Shown: in pieces, positions 10,302 through 22,247 of the stretch | Numbering within the stretch: the stretch's first letter is position 1 | Layout of the letters: each line of letters starts with the position of its first letter | Assembly (NCBI GenBank): GCA_902806565.1 | Contig: CADCXA010000062.1 | Location: 744,001 to 808,000 of the forward strand | Length of the DNA: 64,000 bases | Reading direction: 5' to 3' | DNA from: Hypoxylon rubiginosum | Taxonomy: Eukaryota > Ascomycota > Sordariomycetes > Xylariales > Hypoxylaceae | Translations under genes and position numbers: made by a program | The notes under the pieces: model-generated | What the model was told of the DNA's origin: nothing | The model's database searches: none | What the model saw: only the letters and a program-made list of their open reading frames with translations

Positions 10302-13300
10302 TTACATGACAATCTACAATTAATCTAGTTAGCACATGATCCCATGAGTTGGGTCGGACGGGGAACAGGAGTAACGGTAGGGAAATAAAAACTTACGCAG
10401 TCATCGTCCGACTTCCCCGGCGGGATGCCCATCGCTTCAAAGGTAGCAGGACCCTGACCCTGCTTAGGCGGAGGCTTTGAGCTTGGGACCGGCGCAGATG
10501 CTGCTGAGCCAGGGGTACTGGACGTCGGTGGCGGGCTCATTACAGCTGGTCGAGCATGCTGCGGTGGCGCGCTGGAGCGGCCCATCTGTTCGGCCGCGCC
10601 AGGGCGCTCCTTCAACGGCACACCAGGCCGGCCGCCGCCACTCGATACCCTAGCACCGCCAGGCCCTACCGGAGGCAAGCCTCCTGCCATCGGCATAGAC
10701 CCGGGGCGAAGACCAAGACCCCCACTCATAGTCGGAGAAGGCATACCCGGTGACGGGCGTCCCGGGTGATCATAGGCACCCGTCGAAATCCGCGGGCCGG
10801 GAGCATGGGATGGAGGCAATGATGACTCTCGTCCGTATCCGCCCGTAGGGAACTGACCTGGCGGCGGGCCTTGCTTTGATGGGCCTTGTTTCGTGAGGCG
10901 GTTGGGGCCAGGGTTATGTGCAGCGGGCCCTGGTCCAGGTCGTTGGCTATATTCGGAGAGAGGAGGGCGCTGATCATATTGTCCTGTGACGGGGCGGCCT
11001 CCTCGGCCTCTAGGTCCGGGGCTAGGTTGTCGGTAGCCCGCCGGTACCTGTGGTGCCCAGCCAGCAGAAACTGGACGACCCCGATTCGGATCCATGCCAG
11101 CTGGCGGGATGGGAAGCTGGCCCGCAGATGGGGGCGGACGCATATCACTACCAGTACGGAGCCCAAAAGCACTCCCTGGCCGATCTGCTACCGGACCATT
11201 AGACGGCCGAATGCCGGGATTATAATGAGGCGATAACTGCGGCTTCGATCCTAGCATGTCATCTTCCGGGTATGGCGCAGTAGACTTTGGCCTTAGAGAT
11301 AAAGCTGCCGGCCTATCATCCTCGGGGTACGGGACTGCCGACTTCGGTCTGTCGGGAAGGTTGACCGTAAAAGCTGGCGGTCGGTTACCGCCGCTCATGG
11401 TAAGTCGAGAAGGATCGGGCATGTCAGCATGGTCATAGTTTTGTATCCCCGGAGACGGGTGAGGCGATACTCTGGGCGAGTTTTGGTCCTCGGACAGGGC
11501 CGGCATAGGATTGTTCAGCTGCTTGAACCGTTCTGGTCTTTGACCTCTTTGGGAACCATGCTTCGACTTGATCCTCCCTAACGCCGTGGTTTCGTGGTCC
11601 TGTTTCGACAATGTCTTAGATTGCGATAAACTCTCTAACCGTCCTATGGCGTCCTTGTTCCCGTGCTCCGCAGCTAGTTCATACCACTTCCGCGCTTCCC
11701 GTAGGTTCTTCTCAACCGAAATTCCTATTTCATTGTAATAACCCATAGCAAACTCCCCGGTAGGTAATTTCGCCTTGGCTGCTAACTGGGCGTACTTGAA
11801 AGCAAGGCCTTCGTTCTTCGTGAAGGTTCCCTCGTATCCAAACAAGAACCACCTGCTAACCCCCAAACATGCTTCGGGCTGGCCTTGCTTGGCGGCTAGT
11901 CCGTAATAATGCAACGACAAGGCCGGGTTGAAATCGCACCCGAGCTGACACAACTCGTATGCCTGTCCCATCTTCAGCTGCGCCTTAGCAAATCCGAGAT
12001 AAGCAGCCATTTCGATGTACCGTCGAGCCTCGGCAACGTCGTATGCTAGAACTCCCTCGGGGATGCTAACATCGGGCAGGTCTCTTGCTACCAACATACC
12101 GTAGACAAACGCACCTTGCGGCGCATCTTCGTCGGCCGTTTCGGCGGCGGCGTGTATCAGATCCAAGCCTTTCTTAATGTCTTTTACTTGGCCCTGCTGG
12201 CCCATAAGGCTGATCATACCTAGTCGATACGCCGCCGCCGAGTCTTTGGAGGCCAAGCCTAACTGGTAATGCCTCATAGCGTTTTCCATATCGTTCGAAT
12301 TCTCGTAGAGCATACCGATGCGATAATCGGCACGGCCCCAGCCCGACTGTGCGGCGGTCGAGTAACATGTATAAGCCTCCTTCTTGTCCTGTCGCTTGCC
12401 AAATTTGCCAAACTCTAACCACTTGCCCCTGATGAACAGTGCTTCGGGGTGGCCTTGATCTGCAAGGTAGGTGACTATGTTGATGGCGTCAATCCGTAGC
12501 TCGTGCTCGATCTTAGGTGTTGCTACTCGCTGTAGCGGCTCTCGTTCGTTAGGCCTGCGCGCAGCCTCCTCCTCCCGAATGGCAGCCTCGGCGGCTATCT
12601 CGACGTAGGATAAGACGTCACGAGCCCAGCAGATCTGCATGTTGGGGTCATTGGAATGGAGGACGTGCTGGCGGCTCTCGGCCAGGACCGCTTCCTTCTC
12701 GTCATCGCTTTGTGGGATGTGTTCCCCTTGAACCTTGGGGAAGGGGGAAAAGGATGGTAATTCGCGCATGTCTCGAAGATTTCTCTCGAACAGGGGACTG
12801 CGTTCCTGGGTCTCTTGGAAAGGGCTGTAGTTGGATCCGCTGAAGTTGGAGGCGGGACTGTAGTCGGCGGAGGGGTTTCGGTATTGCTGCCCAAAGCTGG
12901 GAATGCGGGTGTTTAATGAAGGCTCACCACGAGCGCGTGGCGTTCCGGCTCCGGTCGCTTGTGAAATAGGGCGCCTCGGCTCTATCGATCGGGCTTCTAG
13001 TTCCATTCGCTGGACGCCTTGCTGCATGTTTGCGGGAACTTCTGGCATTACCCTATTTACGTGTTAGTGGTCAGTTGTTAGCGGTAAAGATCAAAGAAAG
13101 GGATTTTTTGTAAATTGGTTTAGGTAGTTTGTAAAGAAGTCCAAGAGTAGGTAGAGTAGGTATAGGTACGGTACCTAAGGTAAGTAGGTACCTTAGTTCT
13201 CGCAACTAATCCTATCAACTTGAACCCCGACTAAGAGGTATCTCACCTTTGTGGTGATGGCGCCACTACTTCGGGCGGCATATAGTAGTCGTCCGTACCG

Positions 13301-14581
13301 CCGGGGTAGAATGTTGCTCCAAAGTTGGGCATTTCGAAGTCGTCTTCAGCTTGCGGCTGGCGAGGACCTGCATAAAATTAAGAAAAAAGCACTTGGTCAG
13401 CCTGCCGTTTCTGAGCCAATGGTCAACCTGGTCCTAGCCACGACCCGACGTAATCTGTAAGTAATAAGGAGGAGTTATGCTGGTCTGCTGGTGGGGTCCG
13501 TTTTCTCGACTTCGGCGTCCTGAGCGTCTTGGTAGTCAGGTAGTGTTGCTTATTGCTGATTCGATGTTGACCGGTCCAGATAAGTTGGATAAGAACAAGG
13601 CCAAAAATCCTTATCCTTAAGGGTCCAGGAATAGAATCTCACAGGGTCGGTGTCACGAAAGGTCTCAGGATTTTTATTTTCCGTACCCGGTCGAAAAGGG
13701 GAACAATTGTCAGTTTTCTTTTTTGATTTTGGGAGAGGGTCTCAGGGTGACGTTTAAGAAGTGATTCTGCACCTGGCACCCTGCATTTTTAGGTACTGAG
13801 GGGCTAACAGGCTAACCAGGGGCTGAGGGGTTAGCAGATGGAAATATCTGACTGGTAATTTATTACCCACCTGCAATTGCCCCTGCGCTCCTCACACCTG
13901 TAGATGAGGTGGAGAGGCTAAGCCACTCAGCTAAGGCCGCCTGTTAGTACCCTAAGGCCTAAGGTGCCCAGGGCTTAATAGTCGCTGCTAATGAGGGGAA
14001 CGAATGAATGTGCACCCCGACGTAAGCGCCAGCCCATGAACAGCCGCGCTTTTCTCCTTCTTACATTTGTCGAATCCAGCAACATCCTACACGATCAAAA
14101 TAACTTACATTGATATTTTCTCCTGCAGACAGCACGAAACAGATATCGCAGGCTCGGGAGTTTCCGGAAAGTTCCAGGGGTAAATGTTCTTGAGATTATA
14201 ACCTCGCACTCGCATCGCATCTCGCAGGCAACAGCTCGTGTCTTTTCTGTAAAAGCCGTAAAGTTGTATTCGTCCCTGCATGATCGACACCTCCGACCCC
14301 TGGCCTGGAGAAAGGGTTCCCATATGACATCGCTGAAAGTTCGATCCCGGAAGCTAAGCTCGGATCTTGGGGTCCAACGGCAGTATCCATAGCGTCCATC
14401 GGGTCGGGATCGATATTCCAAGGTTGGCCGTAGGTGTAGGGGATTCATGCAAGCTGGCAAGGCATGAATATATCAAATGAAAAGAAATATTTGCTTGCTT
14501 ACCTCCTATGCCATTCCCAGACTGCATATCCGAAGTCGTCGATTCAGGCCGCGCGTAAAGTGCCGAGCCCTGCGTCATCAT
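10302..14581 (-). CDS. SKT5: chitin synthase activator Skt5/Chs4-type, Sel1 repeats, CaaX tail
   Basis: Activator that brings chitin synthase III to the plasma membrane. Proposed exons: 14581-14503, 13454-13428 (27 nt), 13367-13247, 13052-10397 and 10313-10302, totalling 964 codons plus stop in frame. The central part (roughly residues 250-550) is a run of Sel1 repeats of the A..G...A..W.E.A pattern. The C-terminal third is Pro/Gly/Arg-rich and disordered, with an internal near-duplicate (RPKSAVPYPEDD, then RPKSTAPYPEDD). The last intron (10396-10314; GTAAGT, branch GCTAAC, TTGTAG) replaces an apparent 23-residue read-through with DDDCIVM, a CaaX prenylation box like the CVIM of yeast Skt5. 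The four downstream exons are well supported. The first exon depends on a 1048-nt intron and is less sure; another frame inside it (14.1-14.46 kb) looks protein-like but cannot be joined cleanly. Confidence 0.85.
13771..13973. repeat. nested inverted-repeat segment inside SKT5 intron 1
   Basis: Short complementary arms are arranged concentrically: ACCTGGCACC at 13771 against GGTGCCCAGG at 13963, and CTAACAGGC at 13804 against GCCTGTTAG at 13939. This is compatible with a small MITE-like insertion or a foldback RNA, and could explain why this intron is about ten times the usual length. No target-site duplication was recognised. Confidence 0.3.
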
Positions 14582-16033
14582 CTTCGCGGTGCGCAGTCAC
14601 TTCGTCTGACCTAATCAGTGGTGATCCTAGTGAACGATAGTGTTGTGTTGTCTTTTTATCTTTTTATATAATGGTAGGAATTCTACTAGGAAAAGAGCAA
14701 CGGCATGATAGTAGGTGGATGAAGTACATGGAACACAAACGTAAACATGAACATCTTTCTTGAAGGTTACTCGAACTCTCCCGTCGTCCCGTCGGGAGTA
14801 TGAAATATCTTTATCATCTGATTCCGTCGAGTCCTCCTTACTCTGGAAGTTGCCATATGCGTCAGGTGCTAGACATACGGCTCAGGGGGGAAATAAGGAA
14901 CAAGCGGCGTTGCCTGGTCATAGATGAAGGGGTAATTCGAATGAACACAGCCAGCGTGACCAATACCTATCTAGGCAAGTAAATACCTAAGTAAAATGAA
15001 GCTTCTGCATCCTTCAAGATGGTATATGGGAAAGGTAACGTAGGAGTAGTTCTAACCTCATTAGTCTATATCTACCCAACATCTAGATCTATAGTACCTA
15101 CATACTCCTAAAACTCCATGCCATCACAATTTCTATTATTTAGTAGTGTAGGCTGAATGAGGGAATACGGGGGAATGGAACTCTGCCACGGCAGCTCGAC
15201 TACGTGCCACAGCCTCATCGTGTTACTATTTCGGGATGGACTGCACAATACAACCTAGGAGTAGCATCCTTCCCGTAGCTGAATTTAGGTAGTACAGTAG
15301 CCTCAAAAAGATGCATGCCTGGTCCTGTCCTAATTTCCTATACTATATAGCATGGGTGCGAACGAAGGATCTTAGGCTATTAAAGCCGAAAATTCGTAAA
15401 ATGTTAGGGGTTGTCGTATACAAACGTATAATAAGCGAATAATCCGACGAGCCTCACGGAACGTCGGGTGCTGCAAAAGGCCTGCCGAGTGACGCGAAAA
15501 TCGCCAAACAAAATCCAACCATCTGGAACGATATGATCAAGGAAGTTCCCGATGTTTCATGGGCGCACTTCAGCCACGAAGGAGAAACTTGACGGCGAAC
15601 GTTCTTTAGGTAGCACGGAGTACGTAGGTTAGGTAGGTACCTAGATGAGAACAACACAAAGATGATGTCGTCCCCCCTTAAAGCAGTTCGTTTCTATGAT
15701 CAAAACGCAGTGTAGCGAAACGTGGGTTCATCTGATGTGCGACGTGTGAGCTAAGCTTTTTACACAGACTGCTGATTAGTCTCTAGGCCGCGTTGTTGTC
15801 AAGGCCATTCAGATAGGGCCGAGGGGGGGCAGCATGTGATCAATTCTTCTGGACGATATCGTCAACTGACAAGCCGTTCTCGAAAACTAAAAAAGCTGAT
15901 AAGCTCAAGGTAGCATAGAAAATATGAAATATGAGACATAGTACACAAAGTTAATGATCCATGGTACAAAGTAAAAGGTAAAGGGAATATGATGGCTTGA
16001 AAATTATCGACATAATAGGTTCAGAGCCAGAAG
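14582..16033. other. divergent intergenic region between SKT5 and RPN12
   Basis: Contains the promoter regions of two genes pointing away from each other. No convincing coding sequence. A GTTAGGTAGGTACCTAG-type motif lies at 15629-15644 and similar AGGTA-rich stretches occur nearby. Confidence 0.5.
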
Positions 16034-16459
16034 ATGCATCATAATACGATGGATTTGTTACGGTTGAGAAAGGTGAGAAGGGTGACGGCATCGATGGCAC
16101 CTGAAAATACAGGCCCAGCCACAGAAGCCCATCAGAGCTCAAGCCACCTGTGGCATCGAGCTACCCCCAAGCCCCCGTCGGAGCAAAGTGGGTCTAGATT
16201 GTTCTCGTTCGTCAGCCTTTCCGCCTGCAGCTGCTTGCCTTGCCTTCGTACCAGATCACCACCAACCGAGCCAAACTCGTCCGAACCGCCTGCCATACGC
16301 CGAATTGTTAAAGAAGAATCATCTACGAGCCTACATCAGCCACGAAGAAGAACCAATCCGGAATCTGGTCCCGTAAAACCTCACGAGAGACCACCTTCGC
16401 CGTTGAAGGAGACGAAGCCCAGTCCCGACGTCAACGAAGCTGCCATCATCGTAGCCACT

Positions 16460-16483
16460 CCATCCGCATCCGCATCCGCATCC
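16460..16483. repeat. CATCCG hexanucleotide microsatellite
   Basis: Four tandem CATCCG/CATCC units, encoding Ser-Ala if the upstream extension of RPN12 is translated. Followed by further Pro/Ser/Thr-rich simple sequence to about 16555. Confidence 0.7.
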
Positions 16484-16561
16484 CGTTCCCCTTCTCCTTC
16501 CCCATCGTCACCGACGCCGATACCGACTCCAACACCAACACAACCACCCTCCGCCGCCGAC

Positions 16562-17534
16562 ATGGCCGAACAGACCCTCCAGCAGATCCTCAACAAGCTG
16601 CGCTCGAATCCGGGCCTGCCGTACCCGGAAGCCCACGCGCAGCTCAAGAAGGCCAAGATCGCGCTCCTATCCCTCAAGGCCGCGACGCCGGTCCCGGGAA
16701 CGCCGCCGCAACACCTGGCCCTGGCGCGGGACGTGTACGAGCAGGGCGCGCTCTTCAGCATCCGGGCGCGGAACCCCGAAGCCTTCACGCGGTACGTGGC
16801 GCAGCTGCAGCCGTACTACGAGCTCCTCCCTGCGACGGCCGCCGCCGCCGGCGAGCGCAACCGCGTCACCGGCCTCTACCTCCTCCTGCACCTCACCCAG
16901 GGCCGCTACGCCGAGTTCCACTCCGAGCTCGAGACCCTCGCCACCCGCGCCCGCCAGCAGGACGGCGCCGGCGAGATCGAGAACGACCGCTTCCTCGGCT
17001 ACCCCATCAAGCTCGAGCGCTGGCTCATGGAGGGCAGCTACGACCGCGTCTGGAAGGCCATGAAGAGCCGCGAGGTCCCGAGCGAGGAGTACGGCGTCTT
17101 TTCTGAAGTAAGTCATATGTTCTCTCCATCTCTCTTCCTCCTAACACATAATATACATGGATATGTTCTTTTCAACTATCATCCTCCGTAGACAAGCAAA
17201 ATTAAAACAGACTACTAATCTCCTCTAGATCCTAACCTCGCAAATCCGCTCCGAGATCGCCAGCAGCAGCGAGCGCGCCTACCCCTCGCTCCCGCTGTCC
17301 AGCACCAAGTCCCTGCTGTTCCTCGACTCCGAGGGCGCCGTCGTCGACTTCGCCCGCCAGCGCGGCTGGGCCGTCCGTGACGGCCACATCTACTTCCCCA
17401 CGTCCGCCTCCTCCCTCGACGACGGCGAGGAGGTGGTCCTCGACGACGGGGAAAATGACGACGAGCAGGAGTTCAGCCGCATGGTCATCGAGAACGCACT
17501 CGGCTACGCCCGTGAGCTCGAGACCATCGTTTAA
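16562..17534 (+). CDS. RPN12: 26S proteasome regulatory subunit Rpn12
   Basis: Non-ATPase lid subunit of the 19S regulatory particle (PSMD8/CSN8 family, winged-helix PCI-like fold), needed for lid assembly onto the base. Exons 16562-17107 and 17229-17534; intron 121 nt (GTAAGT to CTCTAG), phase 0, giving 283 residues, close to the 274 of yeast Rpn12. Recognisable segments include LARDVYEQGALFSIRARN, LTGLYLL-like LYLLLHLTQGRYAEFH, NDRFLGYPIKLERWLMEGSY and, in exon 2, RSEIASSSERAYPSLP. I chose the ATG at 16562 (MAEQTLQQIL) because the family normally starts there. The same frame is open back to an ATG at 16034, which would add 176 Pro/Ser-rich residues; this is discussed as a finding. Confidence 0.9.
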
Positions 17535-18233
17535 AATCAGACAAAGTTCTAGTCCAGGGCACGTCGCGGCTCTTGGTGGCGTGAGGAAACTCAAAAGTTC
17601 TGTTCATCTACGATGGGCTGGACTTGGTTAACAAGGAGTAAACAGAAATACAGACGATGACTTGGCCTAGTAATTGTCCTCAATACCCCCCGTGTCTCAT
17701 GTGACGGCTTGAGGCGCTGCCCAGGGATACTGCTCAGGGGAAATTCAGGCGACACTAATATTGCTTATGCGAGAAGAGAGAAGACAGGCTAGGCTACTAG
17801 GAACCGGCTATAGAAAATGGCCACGAAGTTCCGGGGCCTATGTATGAATAAAAATAATTACGAAATTGAGCATCAGTAGACGCTTAAGCGTAAGCATGTT
17901 GGCGCTGAGGAGTCATCAAGAATTGAGTCTTTCCTGTTTATTACCCCTTTGATTATTGAAGTGTGTGTCCGTTGCAAAATTAAGTCGGAACTTTTGACAT
18001 AAAAAGGCATCAATCGTTTTGTTCCTCTTGCTACACTATCGACTAGTATTTACTTGCACTCACCACATGACCAAATGGATCGAGACAACTCCCCGTCCCA
18101 GGTTTTCTAATACGAATCTTTTTGACCTAGGCTCACCCGATAGCAGCATGTTGTTGTTTTTTTCAGTCAAACCATCTAAATTCTACCAAGTATTACCACT
18201 TAGTAGGGGGTTCACTCCTAAAATTCCATCCGT
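17535..18233. other. convergent 3' intergenic region
   Basis: Spacer between RPN12 and the alpha-COP stop codon on the other strand. No coding potential or RNA gene recognised; presumably both 3' UTRs and a short spacer. Confidence 0.5.
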
Positions 18234-21200
18234 CTAAGCAAAGAGCTTGAGCCCGCTGCCATGCTTTCCGACCTCGCATACCTCGCAGACGGCGCATACG
18301 GCGCCCTTGTATCTGGCGTGATACTTGGAACCGTCGAACGCGCACTCCTCGTACACGGTACCGCTGTAGATGGGGGTGTGACTGGCTGCACAGATCTCAA
18401 ATTCGGCGAACTGGTCATATTCGATCTCTACTGCGTCGTGCGGATTGCGCTCGCATTGTACTTTTATCCTCCGAGCCTATTCGATACAGTTAGTCATGTA
18501 GTCATGAAATTAGAATCGGAATCTAGAAGTAACTTACACTCTCCAAGATTTTGCTGGCACCGCCGTTGGCCAAGATACGGTTCGCAAAGCTCAATGCCGA
18601 GCTGTAATTCTTGCTCCTCGACGCTAAATTCATAGCATTGAGGAGAGCAAGTTGTCGGTGTGGTACTTCGATCTTGGGGATCGTGAAATATGCTGACAAC
18701 TCGAGACTTCGCTTGAGAAGTGCAGGGTTACCATTGATAGCATCCTGTGGGCCCAACCTTCTTCGTGAAAGCTCGATCGACATCGCGATAGTGTATTCGC
18801 ACGCCGAGGTGATAAGTTTCTTAGCTTCTGCTACTTCGCTCTCGCTCGAAACAGTATTCGCAAGCATGGCGTGTAGGATGCTCTTGAATATTTGCACACC
18901 CTGCTCGAGTTTGTTGGCCTTCATAGATTCATATCCTCTGTGAAGATCGCTCGTCGCAAGATGCTCGATATCTCGTGGAATCAGGGGTAGGACCTTCCGA
19001 GGATCTGTCTCATCTAGGGTTCGGCGAACATAGTTAACTAGAGGTGGTAAACCAGGAGATGCGGGTAGGAAAGTCCTCGACGCCGAGTAGATCTCCAGGA
19101 AACGTGGTTTGAGCGGCGCAAAGTTGACGGCACCAACTTGCCGATTCAGAAGGTTCATAGCTGATTCGAATGAACCCCCCGCAATATGATCCGCAGCCAA
19201 TGGCGAGTTGCGAGCCCATAGATCAGCCTCGCTACTCCCAGCGCCTCCGGCATCCGTACTCTCAACGTTAACAAAGTCGCTCTCGGCTTCAGGGACAATA
19301 TCATCGCCCAAGTCCCAACCTGCAGCATCCTCGTCCTCTTCAGCTTCTAAGCCACCATTTCTCTTAGCAGCAATATCATCGTCAGCAACTTCATCCAGGT
19401 CAAGTCCATTAGCGGCTGCTGCAGGCTCGTCCTCCAGGGTTATGCCCTCTAACTGGCTAGCAAGAGCCTTCTCGAAGAAGGATTGCGAGGTCGCTTTCGT
19501 AGGCCAGTTAGCCTTATAAGTTGGTACAACGGGCTTCGGAGGAGCAAGATTTCCGCCAAAATTAGGCAACGTTAGCTGATCTTCCGTGACTCCAGTAGCC
19601 TCCAAGATCGACTGGCATTCCTCTTCAAGACCGTGAGCTTTAGCAGTCATGTATGCCAAAGGATCTATAGGTTCGTCAGTCGCAATGCGTTAGTAGGTAC
19701 TCAACAGGCACACTCACATAAGTCAATTTCCTTCAACATCTGTATCCTGTCTTCGACTTCACCCAAGTATAACGCATTTTGGAATCTCGCCGTGAAGTCG
19801 CCTCGGTGCTCGGCGATCTTAGCCATCCTCGCTAGCTTCGAGTGGTCACCGGTTGAAAGGTACAAGAATGACAGCTTATCAAACTGCTTAAGCTTTTGGT
19901 ACGCCATTTCAACAACTTGATGGTTTCCGTGAGCCAAAGCTTCAGCTCCTAGTCTCGCCCAGAGCTTAGGTCGGTCTAGCTCCTTAGCCATCTCCACGGC
20001 CACGTCAAGGTTACCACATTCTATAGCAAGTTCAAAACGAGTAGTTGGGTCCTGTACGAATTGCAATGCGATCTCGGGGTAACCTTTCTTTTGGAGGTAT
20101 GAAATGATAGATTGGCCGACCAAGCTCGAAGTACGTATGATGTGAAGCATCTCCTCGTAGTTGCGCTTGACTAGGGATAGCTTGAAGCGGTACTCAGTCG
20201 GGTCGATGTGAAGAACCTTGGGCTTGGCTGCGCGGTCCAGGCAATAAACGTTTCGGCCCTTGACTCTCACCAAGTATACCGTCTGGTCAAGAGTCCTGAC
20301 GATACCATTGTCGCCGTTCATAAGGGTATACTTGACGTGGTTTAGCGTAGAGTACAGCAGCACTCCCGCATCATCCCACGTTGCGCTCTTGATCCGAATG
20401 GTCTCGTGCAAAGTGCTAACCTGTTCGAGCGTCTTCGTTACGATAGTGACATTATGCTTGCTCAAGAGCGCTGCGTGCAGACCGTCGTTAGACCATACAA
20501 CATACTTGACACCGTTTACGGACAGCTCAGCCACGCTCTTCTTTTGCTGGATATCGTATAGGTGGACGGCAGTAGGCGTAATGATAAGTAGGTTTCCGGT
20601 ACCACCAAAGTAGATGTCAGTAGTTCCAACCGGAGGTTTGAAGGATCTCGCCGTGTTGTTGGATAGATCTTTGATGTCAACAGTTTGCGTGGTCGTGTTA
20701 AGCACAGCAAATCGGTTTCGAGCCACAAAGATGGCCGAATTGCCTTGCCCACGCTTCGAATCTGTCGCATCCAGCGCACCAGAGCCATCTCGAGGTAGGT
20801 TAATTAATTCGTACGAACCACCTTCGGAGGGTGACGTGACAAGAACAGAGCGCTCAGCCGGGTTGTAGGACAGCGTCCGAGGAGGGATCCAGGCACTACC
20901 TAGTCGCTTCAAGGACAACAGGGTCGGGCTTTCGGCATTCTTCTGGAAATCATACGAGCGGACGTGCTTCTCTTTCGTGATAAAGAAGAGGTTGTTTTGG
21001 TGAACAGTAGAAGCGGGACGTTCTCGTTCTAGCTTGAAGACCATAACACCATTGTCGTGGCCAGCCGCAAACAGGTTGATCTCGGGATGCGCCGCTATGA
21101 CCCAGAATCGGTCATTTTCTCTCTTGAACGATTGAACAGCAGTGCGCTTCTGCGAATCCCATACTCGAATTGTCTTGTCTTCGCCGCAGGACAAGATCAG

Positions 21201-22247
21201 GTCCTGGTGAGGGTGAAACAGGCAGCCGGAGGCATTCTGAAAGTGGCCGCGGCATGTGTCTACCTCCCAAGCTTTGGTTTCGCTGAATCGCCATAACTTG
21301 ATTAAACGGTCGTCGCCAGCCGAGACGATATGAGGGGCTGTAGGGTGGAAGGAGACCCAGTTGACACCTCGATCATGACCCTCGAGTACAAACTTCACCA
21401 TCGCATCGGTGTTACCGAACATATCCGTCTGCTGAGCGTTCGATCGAGCAACCTGGTCTTCGAAGGACATAGAGGTCGGGGCGGAATGCTTCTTTCGCAG
21501 GCCAGAGATATCCCAGACACGAACCGACTGGTCGAGGGAGGCGGATACCACAAGGTCGTCCTTGGGGTGGAATTGGGCGCACATTACATAGTGGTTATGA
21601 CCAGTCATGGTACAAACTAGGCCGGCTATTAGCATGCGTCAACCAGAAATTGCTTCAGCCGCGGTCCATACTTAGCGAGCGATTCTGCCAGTTCCATATA
21701 CGAATCGTCTGGTCGTCGGAAGCTGAAATGATCCAAGGCAATTCATGGTGGAAGAAGACTGTTCGTACGTAGTCGAGATGTCCGTTCAGGGTAAACAGAC
21801 ATCGCCTCGTCTGATAAGACCAGACCTTGATCTTGTAGTCGTCGCCTCCAGAAACGAAGAGGGGTTGTGTCTTGTGGAAATCGATGCCTCGAACAGGCCC
21901 ATCGTGTTCTTCGAAGCGATCAATAAGGGTTCCCATGCGATAGTCCCACAGCTGTATAGTAGACGAGTGTAGAGACACGAGAATCCATGGCCTAGTTAGG
22001 CAAGAGTCAGTAATGAACAGCGGTGACGGTAGGCGACGTATCGAAGGGGGGATCTCGACCTCTTTGGGTGAAAGGCAATGCCTTTTGCTCTCGAAGACTT
22101 GGACTCGAACTAGAACGAGAGCAATGAATATTAGCAGATGTTTGAAATGTATGCGACCGGTATTCTAGGCGTAGCAAGTAGGTATATGGTATATGGTATA
22201 TGGCATATGGTATATACCTTTGTTAACATTCCTGAAGAGGCCTGCAT
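18234..22247 (-). CDS. COP1: coatomer subunit alpha (alpha-COP)
   Basis: Largest COPI coat subunit, acting at Golgi and ER-Golgi membranes in retrograde vesicle formation. Six exons: 22247-22218, 22109-22060, 21991-21672, 21616-19718, 19664-18538, 18476-18234, summing to 1222 codons plus stop, the usual family length. Starts [10 protein letters not shown], then [19 protein letters not shown]. The N-terminal WD40 propeller follows ([64 protein letters not shown]), which in the family binds dilysine cargo tails. A second WD/helical region comes next ([16 protein letters not shown]), and the C-terminal COPI domain ends in a Cys-rich tail ([15 protein letters not shown]). Introns are 53-109 nt with CTAAC-type branch sites. 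Exon 2 ends AG before GTCGAG, a weaker donor but frame-perfect. Divergent from UGGT. Confidence 0.96.
22181..22218. repeat. GGTATAT heptanucleotide repeat at alpha-COP intron 1
   Basis: Four or five tandem copies of GGTATAT/GGCATAT. The last copy overlaps the 5' splice site of alpha-COP intron 1 (minus strand GTATATACC), so copy-number change would alter the intron but not the exon. Confidence 0.75.

Noticed and set aside
16381..17594. Minus-strand frames opposite RPN12
   Set aside because: Shadows of the GC-rich RPN12 exons.
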